DNA of 64,000 bases, from positions 8,096,001 to 8,160,000 of the forward strand of contig WPIO01000006.1 in NCBI GenBank assembly GCA_009760855.2, in the 5' to 3' direction. Both the position numbers and the translations under genes were made by a program. Source of the DNA: Cristatella mucedo (Eukaryota; Bryozoa; Phylactolaemata; Cristatellidae). Shown here one piece after another: positions 1-10,205 of the stretch; position 1 is the first letter of the stretch, and the number at the start of each line of letters is the position of its first letter. The notes under the pieces were generated by a model. The model did no database searches. It was not told the DNA's origin and saw nothing but the letters and a program-made list of their open reading frames with translations.

Positions 1-106
1 GTAGAAGGGAGACTGGGCGTTTTTGTGCGTGTGCATGCGAGTAGTGTGCACATGCATGCATATGTGTGTGTTTGCGTGTGCACCAGAGTGCATGTGGGTG
101 TGCATA

Positions 107-109
<3 letters not shown>

Positions 110-152
<43 letters not shown>
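110..152. repeat. (TG)n microsatellite
   Basis: Uninterrupted TG dinucleotides, with looser TG-rich sequence on both sides from about 20 to 165. It lies in the PPIL4 intron just upstream of the first visible exon. Confidence 0.9.
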
Positions 153-156
<4 letters not shown>

Positions 157-213
157 TGTACGTGCACATAAGTGGCCGGTTTCGGTAGTTAAGCTCAGGA
201 TGATGGGTTTTAG

Positions 214-325
214 CCTGAGGATTGTGAAAATGCATACTTCAAAATGGACAATGTGCTCATCGACGACCGGCGGATACACGTTGACTTCAGCCAGTCGGTG
301 TCCAAGCTTAAATGGAAAGGCAAAG
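214..325 (+). CDS. PPIL4: PPIL4 exon: C-terminal part of the RRM
   Basis: Acceptor TTTTAG precedes CCT GAG GAT TGT, giving [18 protein letters not shown] and onward to KWKGKG. The donor is AAAG|GTGAGA. It ends one base into a codon, which fits the two-base start of the exon at 2935. Confidence 0.88.
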
Positions 326-3300
326 GTGAGACAAAAGGCTACTGTAGTTCTGACCTGTGCTTTGTTGACTCGTGGGTCCAAGCACTAGCCAGCTCCTTCT
401 GGGACCCATTTTTGCTGTCCTTTGCTGGCGCCTCCTGTGTTTAGTATATCCCAAGAAAATCCTGCGACATGATCTGCGTGTTTTGTGCTTCACGTCGTCT
501 AATTCTTCATCATCCATCGTGTCTCTGACTTAGCTTCGCTGTACCAAAAACTTAGTGTGCTTCGTTTTCTATAGCTCAGCCGATGCTCTTTTTGTGTTAT
601 TCGTCATCTCTGCTGTGCCGGAATGCTATGCTCGGGCTTCCTAGTCGTAGAAGTAAAATGGCTTCTGCTCCTCTGTGCCGTACCTCCTCACCGTCCCCTC
701 CGACACCATGCAGCGCATGTTGCCTCATCGTTAGTATGTAACGACGTCAACTTTGCAGCTTCGAGTTCTTAGTTTGAGGCTTTCTTTTCAGACTAAGATG
801 AGACTAGAGTGCCTAGCCCCCTCCCCCCGTAGCACTTCTTCATAGCCTGTCTCTTGTGCGTGCCCTTCCTTATTCAGAACATATAGTGATACTACCCAGT
901 CCTATGTTCCTAAGAATAAGTACAGTGGCTGCTTGTGAAATAAGATCTAGAGAGGGGGGCTTGCCATCATCGGTGTTAAGTGTCTTTTCTTGGGGTTGGT
1001 TTTAAATGTGTGCAGGCCAAAGCTTCTTAGGACCGACCGCATGTCCTCTTGCTCTGCGAAAAAGATGCCCGGACATCTGAACAGAAGAAGTAAAATGGTT
1101 TTCCTTTTTTTAGTGTGCCCTCTCCTACCGATGTTGTTGCATTGGGATTGCTGCATAGCTACCGTGTTGCACAATGCTGACTCCTTTTTGTTGGATGGCT
1201 TTTATATCAGGGGTAAAAAGTTAAACCTGAGACCGGAAGCTGCTGCACAATCTGGTTCGCTCGGCCGTACTTAGTTTTTCTACATCCTATTGGCAATGCT
1301 GGTGTGTATCAAGTAGTTATTAGTGCTTGCAGATACATTCTCAGTCAGTATCGGAGCCAGGATTTATGCCTAGAGAGCAAGACCAGCAACATTTCTCCAT
1401 AGGGTGGCAAGATTTTTATGCGAGCTAAGCTAGACCTACAGTCGATGAACAAAATATAATGCAAAATCGTGGTGTTTATGCAACATAAACTCAGTGCTAG
1501 CTCATCAAGTGGAATTCAGATTTAGCTTCGTCGTTGGTGACCATCGGGAGTTTTGGCCCAGGTCGCTGCCCCTCAGTAGGCGGAGACGGCCTCTTTTGCC
1601 TCCCCCTTGCTCTGCCATTGCTCGAAACCTTCATCGGCTCTTTACTGTTTCTGTCATGCACTCTCACATTTCAGTCCATTCGATCTGACAAGGTGGATGG
1701 TGGGGTGGCTGTCGTGGTTCGTAAATCGATTGGCAATAAGACCTACAATTCTTTGCATGGGCCAGCATTTGGATCAGTCGCTATTAGGTCCCCATCAAAG
1801 ACCACGCCTCCCACAGTTGTGATCTACCGACCTCCTTCTGGCTGCCTTACCTTGTTTATGGAGGAGTTTTTGGAGTTCCTCACGAAAATATTTGTGTGTG
1901 ACAGGCCCTTATTGATTGCAGGAAACTTCAGCATTCACGTTGACAACCCTAGCCGCAGTCATGTCTGCTCGTTTCTTTCGATGCAGCATCTAACACTGAT
2001 GATGAAACCAGTGTCTAAAATGCCAAGGCTTTCGTTATCGAAACGTTTGTGCAATGCATATTGCATCATATTAGGAGTCACCACCACCATTTATAAAATC
2101 GGTTGAGTGCCCGAGGAAACAGCTGCTACTGAGGGAGGGCAGTATTGACATGGGTGGTTCTGACGCGTCAGGTGACGAAGAATTGGTGTTCTGACTAAAC
2201 TTGGCATCAAAGCTCTTACAGAATTGGCCTTTGTAGGAATCTCCACCGAACATATAAAGGAGATCAGGTACGGTTGTCGCAGTAACCGGTATAAGCCTGC
2301 TTACTACGACAACTGTTTTCTTGAGCATGAGGTCAGCCGGTTTCAGCAAAGCTTCTTCCACGCTAATAATCTACTAATGCTCACTCCCGAAAGATGCTGA
2401 GGCACATCGCCTTTTGCCTGGATTTTTTTATACTTTTCTCCCGGCACATCGTGTGAGGAATTTGTGCATAGTCGGCGCACCTCAACTCCCTACGTCCTGG
2501 TTACCGACGGAGTTTTCGTACCAGGCGAAGCAGTACTAAAGGCTGCGTTTTGTTTGTAGCCCATTCTTGTCGCCGTTGTTTTAAGTTTGTGATCCAGCAG
2601 CGCCCCACTCGTATTCTCTATGTGAGCTGGCCCAGTTGGAACCCCTGTCGATTGTTTTGTAGTCTCACATAATGTAAGCGTTTGTATTTGTGAGGCTATG
2701 ATATTCTGAATACAGATTGATAGAAGCAGAAGATTGTATTGCCATTGCTGTATTGCATCAGCATTAAGTAGCATTTCGGTGGCGATATCTAGTCCGTTTG
2801 CACGTTTGCTTACCGGCTTTGCCTCTGAGGCTTTTATTGCATATAATATTTTCCAACTACTGCGACATGTAAATTCCTTGAACCACTCTAGTGCTGACGT
2901 CGGCTGTTGGCTCTATATGCTTGCTCTTCTTTAGGAAAAGGCGTTGAGCATGCAAAAGAGGAGAAGAGAACCGATGACAAACCAAAGAGGTAGGTTCGGC
3001 CAGTGTTGACTCGGGCTACCGTGATAGATGAAACAAGTTCCCCTATTGGCATCTCCAGCTATATTTTCTTTGTTTTCCAGATTGTATCAGTTTGATCGTG
3101 ACTTAGAGGTTATGGGCGCCAAGCCCAGGCATGCCGACAAGGAGCATAGCAATAGCAAGGTAAGTGGAGCAGTTTTCTGCGATAGATCAGGAGATGAGCT
3201 AATTATGCTGGCTGCCTATAGTCGTCAGTACTCTATCGCATTGCTCGTGCACATTCCATAGTTTACCGTCGGTAGACTATAGTGTGCTGAAGTCCTGCTT

Positions 3301-3774
3301 GTTGTTATGATTGTACAAACAAATGTGCTCCAGGACACAAAGCATGCCACACATCTGGATGCAAGAAAAGCTGACGACAGACGAAAAAAATCGGGCAATG
3401 CAGATCATCTCAAAGTCAGCCGTAGGTACCGTTCGGGGTCAGAAGAAAGTGACAAAGATATGGCAAGGCATAAACGCATACCGGAACGTGAGAGCAGGAG
3501 ATCTCGTGATCGGGATCACATGCATAAGACTCTGAGAGATTCAGTGTCACCGAGAGAAGACCGTAAATATCGTAAGCACATTGACCGAGCACCTGCTGGA
3601 CGCTCATCCGAGTTGCCAGGTCGAGAGCAATCTCACTCTCCACCACATATGAAATCCTCTTCTGCTTCGTCGCGCCATCGGCAGCGGTCAAGGTCGCCAG
3701 GATACAGAAGCAGCAAGTCGGCAACTGCAAAGAGGCGTTCGAGCTCACCAGTCAAGCATCATCATAGGCGATGA
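214..3774 (+). CDS. PPIL4: PPIL4 (peptidyl-prolyl cis-trans isomerase-like 4), 3' part, exons 214-325, 2935-2989, 3081-3159, 3334-3774
   Basis: PPIL4 proteins are nuclear, spliceosome-associated cyclophilin-like proteins with a PPIase domain, an RRM and a charged RS-type tail. The first visible exon encodes the end of the RRM and the very conserved stretch around [19 protein letters not shown] and KWKGKG, which is the basis of the name. The next exons are Lys/Glu-rich, and the last is rich in Arg, Ser and His (SRSP-type repeats), as in the family's C-terminus. All junctions are GT-AG, and the four exons join in phase (687 bases, 228 codons plus TGA). The PPIase domain and RRM start lie upstream of the window. 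The exon after the RRM is shorter than I would expect from vertebrate PPIL4, so an additional exon in the 2.6-kb intron is possible. Naming is from remembered family sequence, not a search. Confidence 0.85.
326..1684. other. PPIL4 intron, first part, no recognised feature
   Basis: Ordinary mixed-composition intron sequence. Short open frames on both strands have no recognisable motif. I saw no mobile element here before the LINE fragment at about 1.69 kb. Confidence 0.5.
1685..1990 (+). mobile_element. LINE fragment (L2/CR1-like), endonuclease domain
   Basis: The + frame shows the order GGVAVVVR, then VIYRPPSG, then a segment ending in an altered GDFNIH-type block (here GNFSIH). These are hallmarks of the apurinic-type endonuclease of L2/CR1-like LINEs. 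The catalytic Asp of GDF is replaced by Asn, the 5' and 3' parts of the element are missing, and it lies inside the PPIL4 intron. It is a dead relic. Confidence 0.75.
2000..2934. other. PPIL4 intron, second part, nothing recognised
   Basis: There is a 96-codon minus-strand frame at 2071-2361 without recognisable motifs, possibly a decayed LINE linker. Otherwise I see no feature. Confidence 0.4.
2935..2989 (+). CDS. PPIL4: PPIL4 exon, Lys/Glu-rich
   Basis: Pyrimidine-rich acceptor CTTCTTTAG and donor AGAG|GTAGGT. It encodes [17 protein letters not shown], a charged linker after the RRM, in phase with both neighbouring exons. Confidence 0.7.
3081..3159 (+). CDS. PPIL4: PPIL4 exon, linker
   Basis: Acceptor TTGTTTTCCAG and strong donor CAAG|GTAAGT. 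It encodes [19 protein letters not shown] and a short polar run. It possibly corresponds to the KYDL.LDE segment of vertebrate PPIL4 (inference). The intron before it is only 91 bases. Confidence 0.72.
3334..3774 (+). CDS. PPIL4: PPIL4 terminal exon, RS-rich tail
   Basis: Acceptor TGCTCCAG, then an open frame of 146 codons to TGA. It is rich in Arg, Ser, Lys and His, with SRSPGYRSS-like and [12 protein letters not shown]-like motifs typical of splicing-associated proteins. An upstream in-frame ATG at 3307 lies in the intron and is not the start. Confidence 0.82.
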   Translation, partial: DTKHATHLDARKADDRRKKSGNADHLKVSRRYRSGSEESDKDMARHKRIPERESRRSRDRDHMHKTLRDSVSPREDRKYRKHIDRAPAGRSSELPGREQSHSPPHMKSSSASSRHRQRSRSPGYRSSKSATAKRRSSSPVKHHHRR

Positions 3775-3785
3775 CTTTTTTGAAA

Positions 3786-3791
3786 AATAAA
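3786..3791 (+). terminator. Poly(A) signal AATAAA of PPIL4
   Basis: AATAAA begins 12 bases after the TGA, so the 3' UTR would be only a few tens of bases if this signal is used. A T-rich stretch follows. No competing AATAAA is seen in the next 300 bases. Confidence 0.6.
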
Positions 3792-4057
3792 TTTTCTCAT
3801 TGCTCTCGGCGGCTTAAGTGACAACTCCCGTGTAAATAGTTCGCGATATTTTAGTTGTGCTTTATGCTATTTGTATGCTCAGGTTATTTTTATTCTCGTT
3901 ATTATGAGGGATACGACTTCTCTTATGCTGTTGTTACTAATGTTACTAATGTTACCATGCTGTTGTTACTAAGCTGTTGGTTGCTGTTATTTGGTGCAAT
4001 TATGAGCTTACCTGTCTGCCTCATTGGCAAGTAGGCATTTCATAAATCAATATTTTT

Positions 4058-4180
4058 ACTTTATTTGTGTAGCATCCTAAGAGAACATAATCTATCTAGG
4101 CCCTTTACATATGTCCCACGGCTTGAGCCTATGACCTTGATCGTAAGTCGAGAGTAGCCCTCGGCCATCCTGGTTTCAGA
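4058..4180 (-). mobile_element. SINE family 2 (tRNA-like head plus LINE-like tail), minus strand
   Basis: Read on the minus strand it has a tRNA-like part with a B-box-type GGCTCAAGCC region, then CATATGTAAAGGGCC and a segment ending in a CACAAATAAA-like tail. It matches copies at 23.54 kb (+) and 25.71 kb (-). Confidence 0.6.
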
Positions 4181-4693
4181 AGTATTGGTTGACAGAGTAT
4201 TACTTTATAACTGAGAAATTGTGCTGCTTCCCATGCTTTCTTTTAATTCTAGCTTGGCTGTTACCCGTTCACAACAGGCAAGTTCGGCCGAACTAGGGTG
4301 GCATATTTAGATAGTAACTGGTGTAGAACCACTCTAAAAATGCTTCCATTTCGACCGTCATGCTATTGGGCTCTAGACGAGGGACAAACGTTTGATACCA
4401 GTATACCCATGCAAATACACATGCATGCTCTTACTCATTATGTAGTACTCAAATCATATAATCGAGATTCCGTATCATCTGCATATGCTTCCCACTTTCT
4501 CATTGTTTCGTGAGAAGAAATCTGTTGGCTACCGAATGCGTACCGAAAGCCGCTGAGGCTGTGAGTACGCTATACAAAACTCTCCTGCGTAACATCCATA
4601 TAGTCTTTGTATCTTTGTAAGGTTACAGATGGAGAAGCATTACATTACATCACCCATTGTGGCCAAATTTGTCTTGATGGTGAGTGGGCTTGA

Positions 4694-4815
4694 AGTGTAC
4701 TATACTAGAATACTACACTACTATACTATAGTATATGTATATATATATATATATTACTATATATAGTATATATTACTATATATAGTATATAGTACTATAC
4801 TATACTAGAAGTGTA
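4694..4815. repeat. AT-rich palindromic microsatellite
   Basis: Alternating ACTATA, TATAGT and (TA)n blocks. The same TACTATACTAGAA word occurs near both edges. The tract can fold back on itself. It looks like simple-sequence expansion rather than a gene. Confidence 0.75.
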
Positions 4816-4861
4816 TTACTACGATCGCATCTCGAGCTGCAGGTCCTGCAATGGTAGTTCG

Positions 4862-4979
4862 TCAGACTCTTATCAAGGTAACTGCCTGATTTAAGCCAAA
4901 CCTAGTTGCCAAATAATTTCTCAGACTCTTATCAAGGTAACTGCCTGATTTAAGCCAAACCTAGTTGCCAAATAATTTC
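4862..4979. repeat. Perfect tandem duplication of 59 bp
   Basis: 4862-4920 and 4921-4979 are identical over 59 bases, each beginning TCAGACTCTTATC and ending AATAATTTC. No third copy is present. Confidence 0.95.
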
Positions 4980-5830
4980 TCGCACACAGCCGTCGCACGA
5001 GCTATCTGCATAATAAATCAGCCCGTAGACCACACCAGGAGAAGTCGGTTGGAGGTTATAGATGAAGTATATGTTCCGTAGACCGCTGACAGATGCAATA
5101 ATTCGTGAGTCTACGAACATGCAATGTTGTGACCTCAATATAGTTTTGATTCTAATTCTAGGAGCAACGATGAGTAAATCAAACTTCATGCTTCCTCGTA
5201 ACCCCTAAAGGTGATTAGACTCGGTTCTTTTCACTGATGCCGTCTATTAAATCTGCCTGTTGGCGAAAGTATATTGAACTCACTGCCGACTGATATCACG
5301 AAATCTCATTGGTTATCATCTAAAATCTATCTGTTCCTCGCAGTATTTGCTGGATCCGTATGCATTGACCTGTGCATGCTTAGAGTGTGCATGCTATCAC
5401 CAAGATATTGACAGGCTTCATTTTCAGCGCTGTGCATACGTTGTGCTATTATTATTAATATAATAGTACTATTTGTATTGTTGAAGACCGATGGATTATC
5501 TCATGTCTACCCTTATTTTGATCGTTACTCTCTTTACCTAATGAGTAGAGGATAATATTTGACGCTGTACAAAAAAGAGAGTCCGATGTCTTTTGTTCGA
5601 TGCGAAACAGTAGCACAGTACCTTGCTGCAAGCACCACTCCTTCCGATTGGGCCTCGGAGACTCGCCAGTTTCAAGAGTTAAGCTTTCGAGATTCTTACG
5701 TCGGCACCGTCTTACTTCGGATCTTGTGAGAGTCGTAATACCGGAAGCTGTTCAAAGGACGAAGGTCTTATCAGAACAAGTACAAATGAACTGCATCGAC
5801 AGTGGCTAATGGCCAGTGGTGTATTGGAGG
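4980..5830. other. Intergenic stretch without a recognised feature
   Basis: Mixed sequence with short (ATT)/(AAT) runs near 5.45 kb and a 69-codon + frame at 5600-5809 with no recognisable motif. Confidence 0.4.
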
Positions 5831-5834
5831 CGCT

Positions 5835-6285
5835 CGATAAAGACTTGTTGATCAATAGTATCGAATGCTAGCGAAAGATCAAGCAACATAAGCAGAGTCT
5901 TTGCCTAAGTCTGCACGCCTGAGGTCATAATACGCCCGAAGCAATGGTGACATTGTGTAGTGCACCCTTTGCAGAAAATGTAAAGTGCCTAGAAAGCGAT
6001 TGAGTTCTCTGAGGGGGCTAGCTATATCAATGTATTATTTTTATTATTATTATTATTAGTGATAAGCTCTAAAACCAGACCGTAACTTACTTGCTAGGTT
6101 TGAAGTCTCTGTTTAAGAGTTTAGCTGGTATGCCACGACTCATTCAAGTGTCTTCGACAAGAACGACAGTAGAGAGACTGGGTAGAAGTTGCTCAAGCTC
6201 TCTTGGTCTAGTGTTGCTCTCTTAATTAGTAGCCTAAAGAACACAAGATCATTGAAGGCATTGACCGTAGCCTGAAGGAAGCTGG
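5835..6285 (-). mobile_element. LINE reverse-transcriptase fragment, minus strand, split by a tail insertion
   Basis: 5835-5962 and 6062-6285 align base by base, with divergence, to the RT region of the longer LINE at 15.8-16.1 kb (the stretch encoding the AFDTIDH motif and the segment before it). The copy is interrupted by a 94-bp LINE-tail insertion and is not open. Confidence 0.75.
5963..6056 (+). mobile_element. 94-bp LINE-tail-only retro-insertion with TAGTG target duplication
   Basis: The insert starts CACCCTTTGCAG and carries the conserved LINE 3' segment (AATGTAAAGTGCC...GAGTTCTCTGAGG). It ends in (ATT)n and sits in the opposite orientation inside a LINE RT relic. TAGTG at 5958-5962 recurs at 6057-6061 as an apparent 5-bp target-site duplication. 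Confidence 0.75.
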
Positions 6286-6652
6286 TTTCAGATTTTCGTG
6301 AATGCGAGCTGAAGGGTAGATCTCTCTCGATTTCAATTCGGTGCGAAGTACAGCAAGGTGACCGGATTCTTACGAGCTGGCGAAGCAAGAGCATGCTGCA
6401 CGAGCCAGGAGGTCAGATAGGTATGCTGGTACAAGCGAGTAAAATTACCTCTAAGCCGTACTGGGCATCTTGAAATCGATTCGATACTTGCCGGAGAGCC
6501 GGTGAAGGGCCGGAACATCGTCGCCAGGATTCTTTAAACAGACGGGGCAGCTAATTTCACGTCGAGGGAGACTTGAGGCTGTGAGAATCATTGGATGGCG
6601 ACTCATTGCAATAGGTCAGCTAGTCATTTAGTTGCGAATTTATAGTGGGCTT

Positions 6653-8089
6653 TGTAGTTTGATTACATGCAGGCCTGTACTGCTCCTCGGCTAAACTGCT
6701 GGTGAACAGCTGTTGGGAGCATCATCGAGAGGGGCCGGTGCACAGCTGTGGTCCGCCTCTAATGTGGCGTGGGCACAGACCGGTAACCCCCCCCCCCCGG
6801 TGAACGCACGGTGGATTCAACATCAGGGTCGCCCCGTGCACAGCCGTGGTCCGCCTCGGATTAATCATCGGGGTCGGCCAGTGCACAGCCGTGGTCGAGG
6901 AAAGGCGACTCGTAGGAGAAAGGGGCAAAAGAAGTCGTGCTTCCCTCTGCTCCGTGCATCGTAAATTAAATAGGTGGTGGTCATCCGTGGGCGTTTCTGC
7001 GTGCTGTGCTAGCCGAACAACAGGCTTTGTATGTTACCATGTGAATTTGGGTTGTTTTCTAAGTTGCTCTAGATCCAACCTAGCTCTTTAATCAAAGAGA
7101 GACACACAGCTCGATGAATTTGAAGGCTAAACTGGAGAATATTATTAGGACTACCTTAACAATAATAAATTATTGTATAGCGCCCAAAAAACTAAATCTT
7201 TTACTAGGTAAATAAAAACGCTAAAGCATTAAGCTTGTCAATTGCGTCACTGGTAGTGTGCAAAGTGGCAGCGTGCGTTAGCACAAAAACAGGACACGCG
7301 TACAGAGTAAATGGTATGAGGAACGGGTGGGGCTTTAACTTCGCTTTAAATGCCGTCGCATCAGGAGGGATGTCGTGACGTCAGTCGGTAGTGAATTCCA
7401 AACTTTGGAATAAATAATAAATAATAAATAAATCCTAGCTGATTAAGCAGCCTCTTTTTTATAGCGACAGAAGAGCCTTTGTGGCTATCACCTCCACTTG
7501 CAGTGGCGATAAGGAGTCGCCCACCGCAGGAATCAAACCCACGACTTCGGGACCGAGGTCGTGAAAGCAACCGCCTTACCTAGTGTGCCATCAAGAAAGC
7601 ATGTGAACAGAAGACACTGTTTCTAAAGGATTTTAAAGTTGGTTAGAAGGACGGCTAGGTGAATTCAGTAAGTTCAATAGGTGATGATACGAAGACTAAC
7701 CTGCTTTTATAGTATTTCCGGAAGATAGGTTGGAGCGAGAGAAAGAAGGAACCACGTGGTAGACCCACGAATGCGATGGTTGTAGGCTGTCATTTGGTTC
7801 GCACATCAGAGAGCCAGCCGATGAACAACGCCAACAGTTATTGCACAAGGCACGGAGCCGAAGGACACATGGTTCCCTTCGCCCCCTTCTCCCACTCGAC
7901 TCTTCTCGACTCCGGCTGTGCCTTGGCCGACCCCGATGGTGAATTTACCATCTGTTCACCAGCGGGTTATCGGCCTGTGTCATCGCCTCATTAGATACGG
8001 ACCGCAGCTGTGCACAGGCCCCTCTCGATGATGCTCCCAACAGCTGTTTAGGAAAGGAGCTGTACCAGCCGTCATGCAATCGAACTACA
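6653..8089. mobile_element. 1.4-kb element with long terminal inverted repeats (unclassified, non-coding)
   Basis: About 310 bp at 6653-6962 and about 255 bp at 7836-8089 are imperfect inverted copies. The best-matching part is around CAGCTGTTGGGAGCATCATC, GAGAGGGGCC and CATCGGGGTCGGCCA. The outer ends are TGTAGTT and AACTACA. The left arm holds three copies of a GTGCACAGCCGTGGTC-like unit and a C-run at about 6788. The interior has no transposase-like frame and carries a SINE at 7435-7595. I found no convincing target-site duplication, so it could be a fold-back or non-autonomous DNA transposon, or an old segmental inversion-duplication. Confidence 0.6.
7435..7595 (-). mobile_element. SINE family 1 (tRNA-derived), minus strand
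   Basis: The reverse strand begins with a TGGCACACTAGG A-box-like segment, has a B-box near GTGGGTTTGATTCC, then GGCGACTCC...GATAGCC...GGCTCTTCTGTCGCTAT, and ends GCTTAATCAGCT. It shares this structure with ten other copies or fragments in the window. Confidence 0.8.
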
Positions 8090-8094
8090 TAAGT

Positions 8095-8171
8095 CATTTC
8101 CCCCCTGGCCATTTCCCCCCTGGACCCTACGACATTTCCACCTTCCCCCCCTGTAGAACATTTCCCCCTAT
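8095..8171. repeat. Short CATTTCCCCCCTGG-type repeats
   Basis: Four to five imperfect units of CATTTCCCCCCTGG or CATTTCCACC. The complementary G-rich theme reappears at 9.84-9.93 kb. Confidence 0.7.
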
Positions 8172-8185
8172 GTTGATGAATATAT

Positions 8186-8191
8186 AACTAA

Positions 8192-8250
<59 letters not shown>

Positions 8251-8254
8251 TATA
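8186..8254. repeat. (TA)n microsatellite
   Basis: About 70 bases of TA dinucleotides with one TG interruption, directly upstream (on +) of a LINE 3' tail. Confidence 0.9.
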
Positions 8255-8255
8255 A

Positions 8256-9180
8256 TAATGCACTTGATAAAGCGTCCTCAGAGAACTTAATCTCTTTCTA
8301 GGCGCTTTACATTTGCTGCAACGTGAAATACAATTGAATGGTAAGTAAAATCATGCTTGAAAAACAAATAAAATGAATAATATGGTTAGGGGTGACATGC
8401 ACAGGGTCAGCATGCAAATGTGGTTAGTGGCAGCATGCACAGTGTCAGCACGCATAAGCACATCAAGGACGAATCACAGGGACCCACTAAATGCTGTCCT
8501 AAATAGGTGTTTTTAAGTTCCTTTTAAATGTGGTCAGGTCACAGGATGTTCTGACGCAGGTCGGGAGGGAGTTCCAGGCTTTGTGAGCATACGAACTAAA
8601 TGCACGGTCTCCAAAGGTTTTGAGGTTTGTACGAGGTATTTCTAGACTGTTGGATTCCGAAAAGCAGGTGGTACGATGCTTGGCCTGATGGGGTAGTATA
8701 TCTGAGAGATAGGCTGGAGCCATAGAATGAAGGGACCTAAAAGTGAGCGACAAAACCTTGAAGTCAATCCGTTGCTTGACTGGTAGCCAGTGCAGGTCGG
8801 CGAGAAGTGGAGTAATGTGGCAACTGCGACGCTCACGACAGACAAGCCTAGCTGCAGAGTTTTGCACCAGCTGCAATCGCCTGATGGCATATGCTGGTTC
8901 GCCAGTAAGCAGTGAGTTGCAGAAGTCGAGACGAGATGTCACGAATGCATGGACCGACTTGGACGCGGTATCCTTATCTAAACAAGCCCGAGTTTGAGCA
9001 ATGTTATGAAGCTGAAAATAGGCGGGTTTGACTGTGGAGCTGATGTGGTCGTCTAACGAGAGGTCGCTTTGGAACATGACACCTAGATTTCGAGCTGATT
9101 CAACTGGAGATATGCTGGCAGAGCCAATTTTGAGAGTCAGCCTTTCCAATCTCTGAATCACACTGGGTTTGCCCATAACT
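8256..9180 (-). mobile_element. LINE (L2/CR1-like) 3' end: C-terminal part of ORF2 and 3' UTR
   Basis: The minus-strand frame 9176-8499 (225 codons) contains [45 protein letters not shown] and DLHWLPVKQRIDFKV. These are the post-RT thumb-region motifs of L2-like LINEs. The 3' UTR holds repeated GTCAGCATGC words and the conserved tail TGTAAAGCGCCTAG...GAGGACGCTTTATC, and the element ends in ATTATTA. It is 5'-truncated. The open frame suggests a relatively young copy. Confidence 0.88.
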
Positions 9181-9573
9181 AGTATTTATCATCGTTTATA
9201 CGTATACATGCCGGTCCGCTCCCTCAATTTGAAGTTCACGCTTTATTAAAGTAAAATCAATTCAGTATAAATAGAAGAAGGGATGGATTGGAAGTATGGT
9301 TTCTACTGAAGCGAGCGGCTGCGGTGGTTGTAGCGGCTGCGGCAGTTCGGTCCCGAAGGAGTTCGGTCCCACTCGACGCCGCCAGGCACTCGTTCGTACC
9401 CGTCAAAGCGGGCGCGCGCTACGGCGTGCCGCACGTTTCTGCAAATGAGCGCTAAGCCTCAGAGGTATACTGACTATACCTCGAGCTCAAGAGATCTAGT
9501 TATGCCCTAATACGCACTAATTAAAGCGCGGAATACGAGTAAGGGTAGATTTAAGCAACGGAGGCGCAGCCCG

Positions 9574-9823
9574 CCCTGAACCCTCAAGCCTAAACCCTAA
9601 ACACTAAATTCTAAACCCTAAAACCTTAAACGCTAAAACATAAACGCTCAATACCTTAAACCTTAAACTCACCCTAAACTCAAAAAACCCTAAGCCCTAA
9701 ACCCTAAAAATCCTAAATCCTAAAAACCCTAAAACCCTAAACTCTATATCCTAAAAATACCTAAACCCTGAAACTAAAACTAAAACCGTAAACACTAAAC
9801 CCTAAAACCTTAATCCTAAACCA
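9574..9823. repeat. Degenerate CCCTAAA/TTTAGGG telomere-like repeats
   Basis: About 250 bases of CCTAAA, CCCTAAA, CCCTAAAA and related units with many variants. The array is interstitial and strongly decayed. Confidence 0.75.
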
Positions 9824-9829
9824 TATACC

Positions 9830-9930
9830 CGGGGGAAGGGAATGTCTGAACCCAGGGGGGGAAATGTCCAGAGGGGAGTGTCTGGGGGAATGTCCGGGGG
9901 AGGGGAACGTCCCGGGGCGGGCAATTTCCG
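9830..9930. repeat. G-rich repeat with GGGGGAAATGTCC-like units
   Basis: Six to seven units of (G)3-7 followed by AATGTC, ACGTCC or AGTGTC. It abuts both the telomere-like array and a LINE fragment. Closely spaced G runs could form G-quadruplexes. Confidence 0.65.
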
Positions 9931-10205
9931 TACCCCGAATGCGATACACCACTTGCCGGGATGCGAGTGCAGGACGGTGAGACATGCTGCAACGTGGAAA
10001 TTTTGACGTTCACGACAGGCAAATTTAGTGAAATTAATAACAGCAAGACTATCTGCAGAGTTCACCAAAATTAAGCATCTTATTACACAGGTAGGAATAT
10101 TTGCAAGAATTGAGTTTCAGACGTCTAGACGAGAAATAACAGATGCATGGAACAGCTTGGCTTTGGTACCCTTATCTAAGTAAGCCCAAAGTGTGTGATA
10201 TCTAG
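9930..10205 (-). mobile_element. LINE fragment, ORF2 C-terminal region, minus strand
   Basis: Minus-strand translation shows FACRERQNFHVAACLTVLHS and flanking sequence that align with [18 protein letters not shown] of the 8.5-9.2 kb copy. It is truncated on both sides. Confidence 0.65.

Noticed and set aside
3416-3748. 110-codon minus-strand frame
   Set aside because: It is the antisense shadow of the PPIL4 RS-rich exon.
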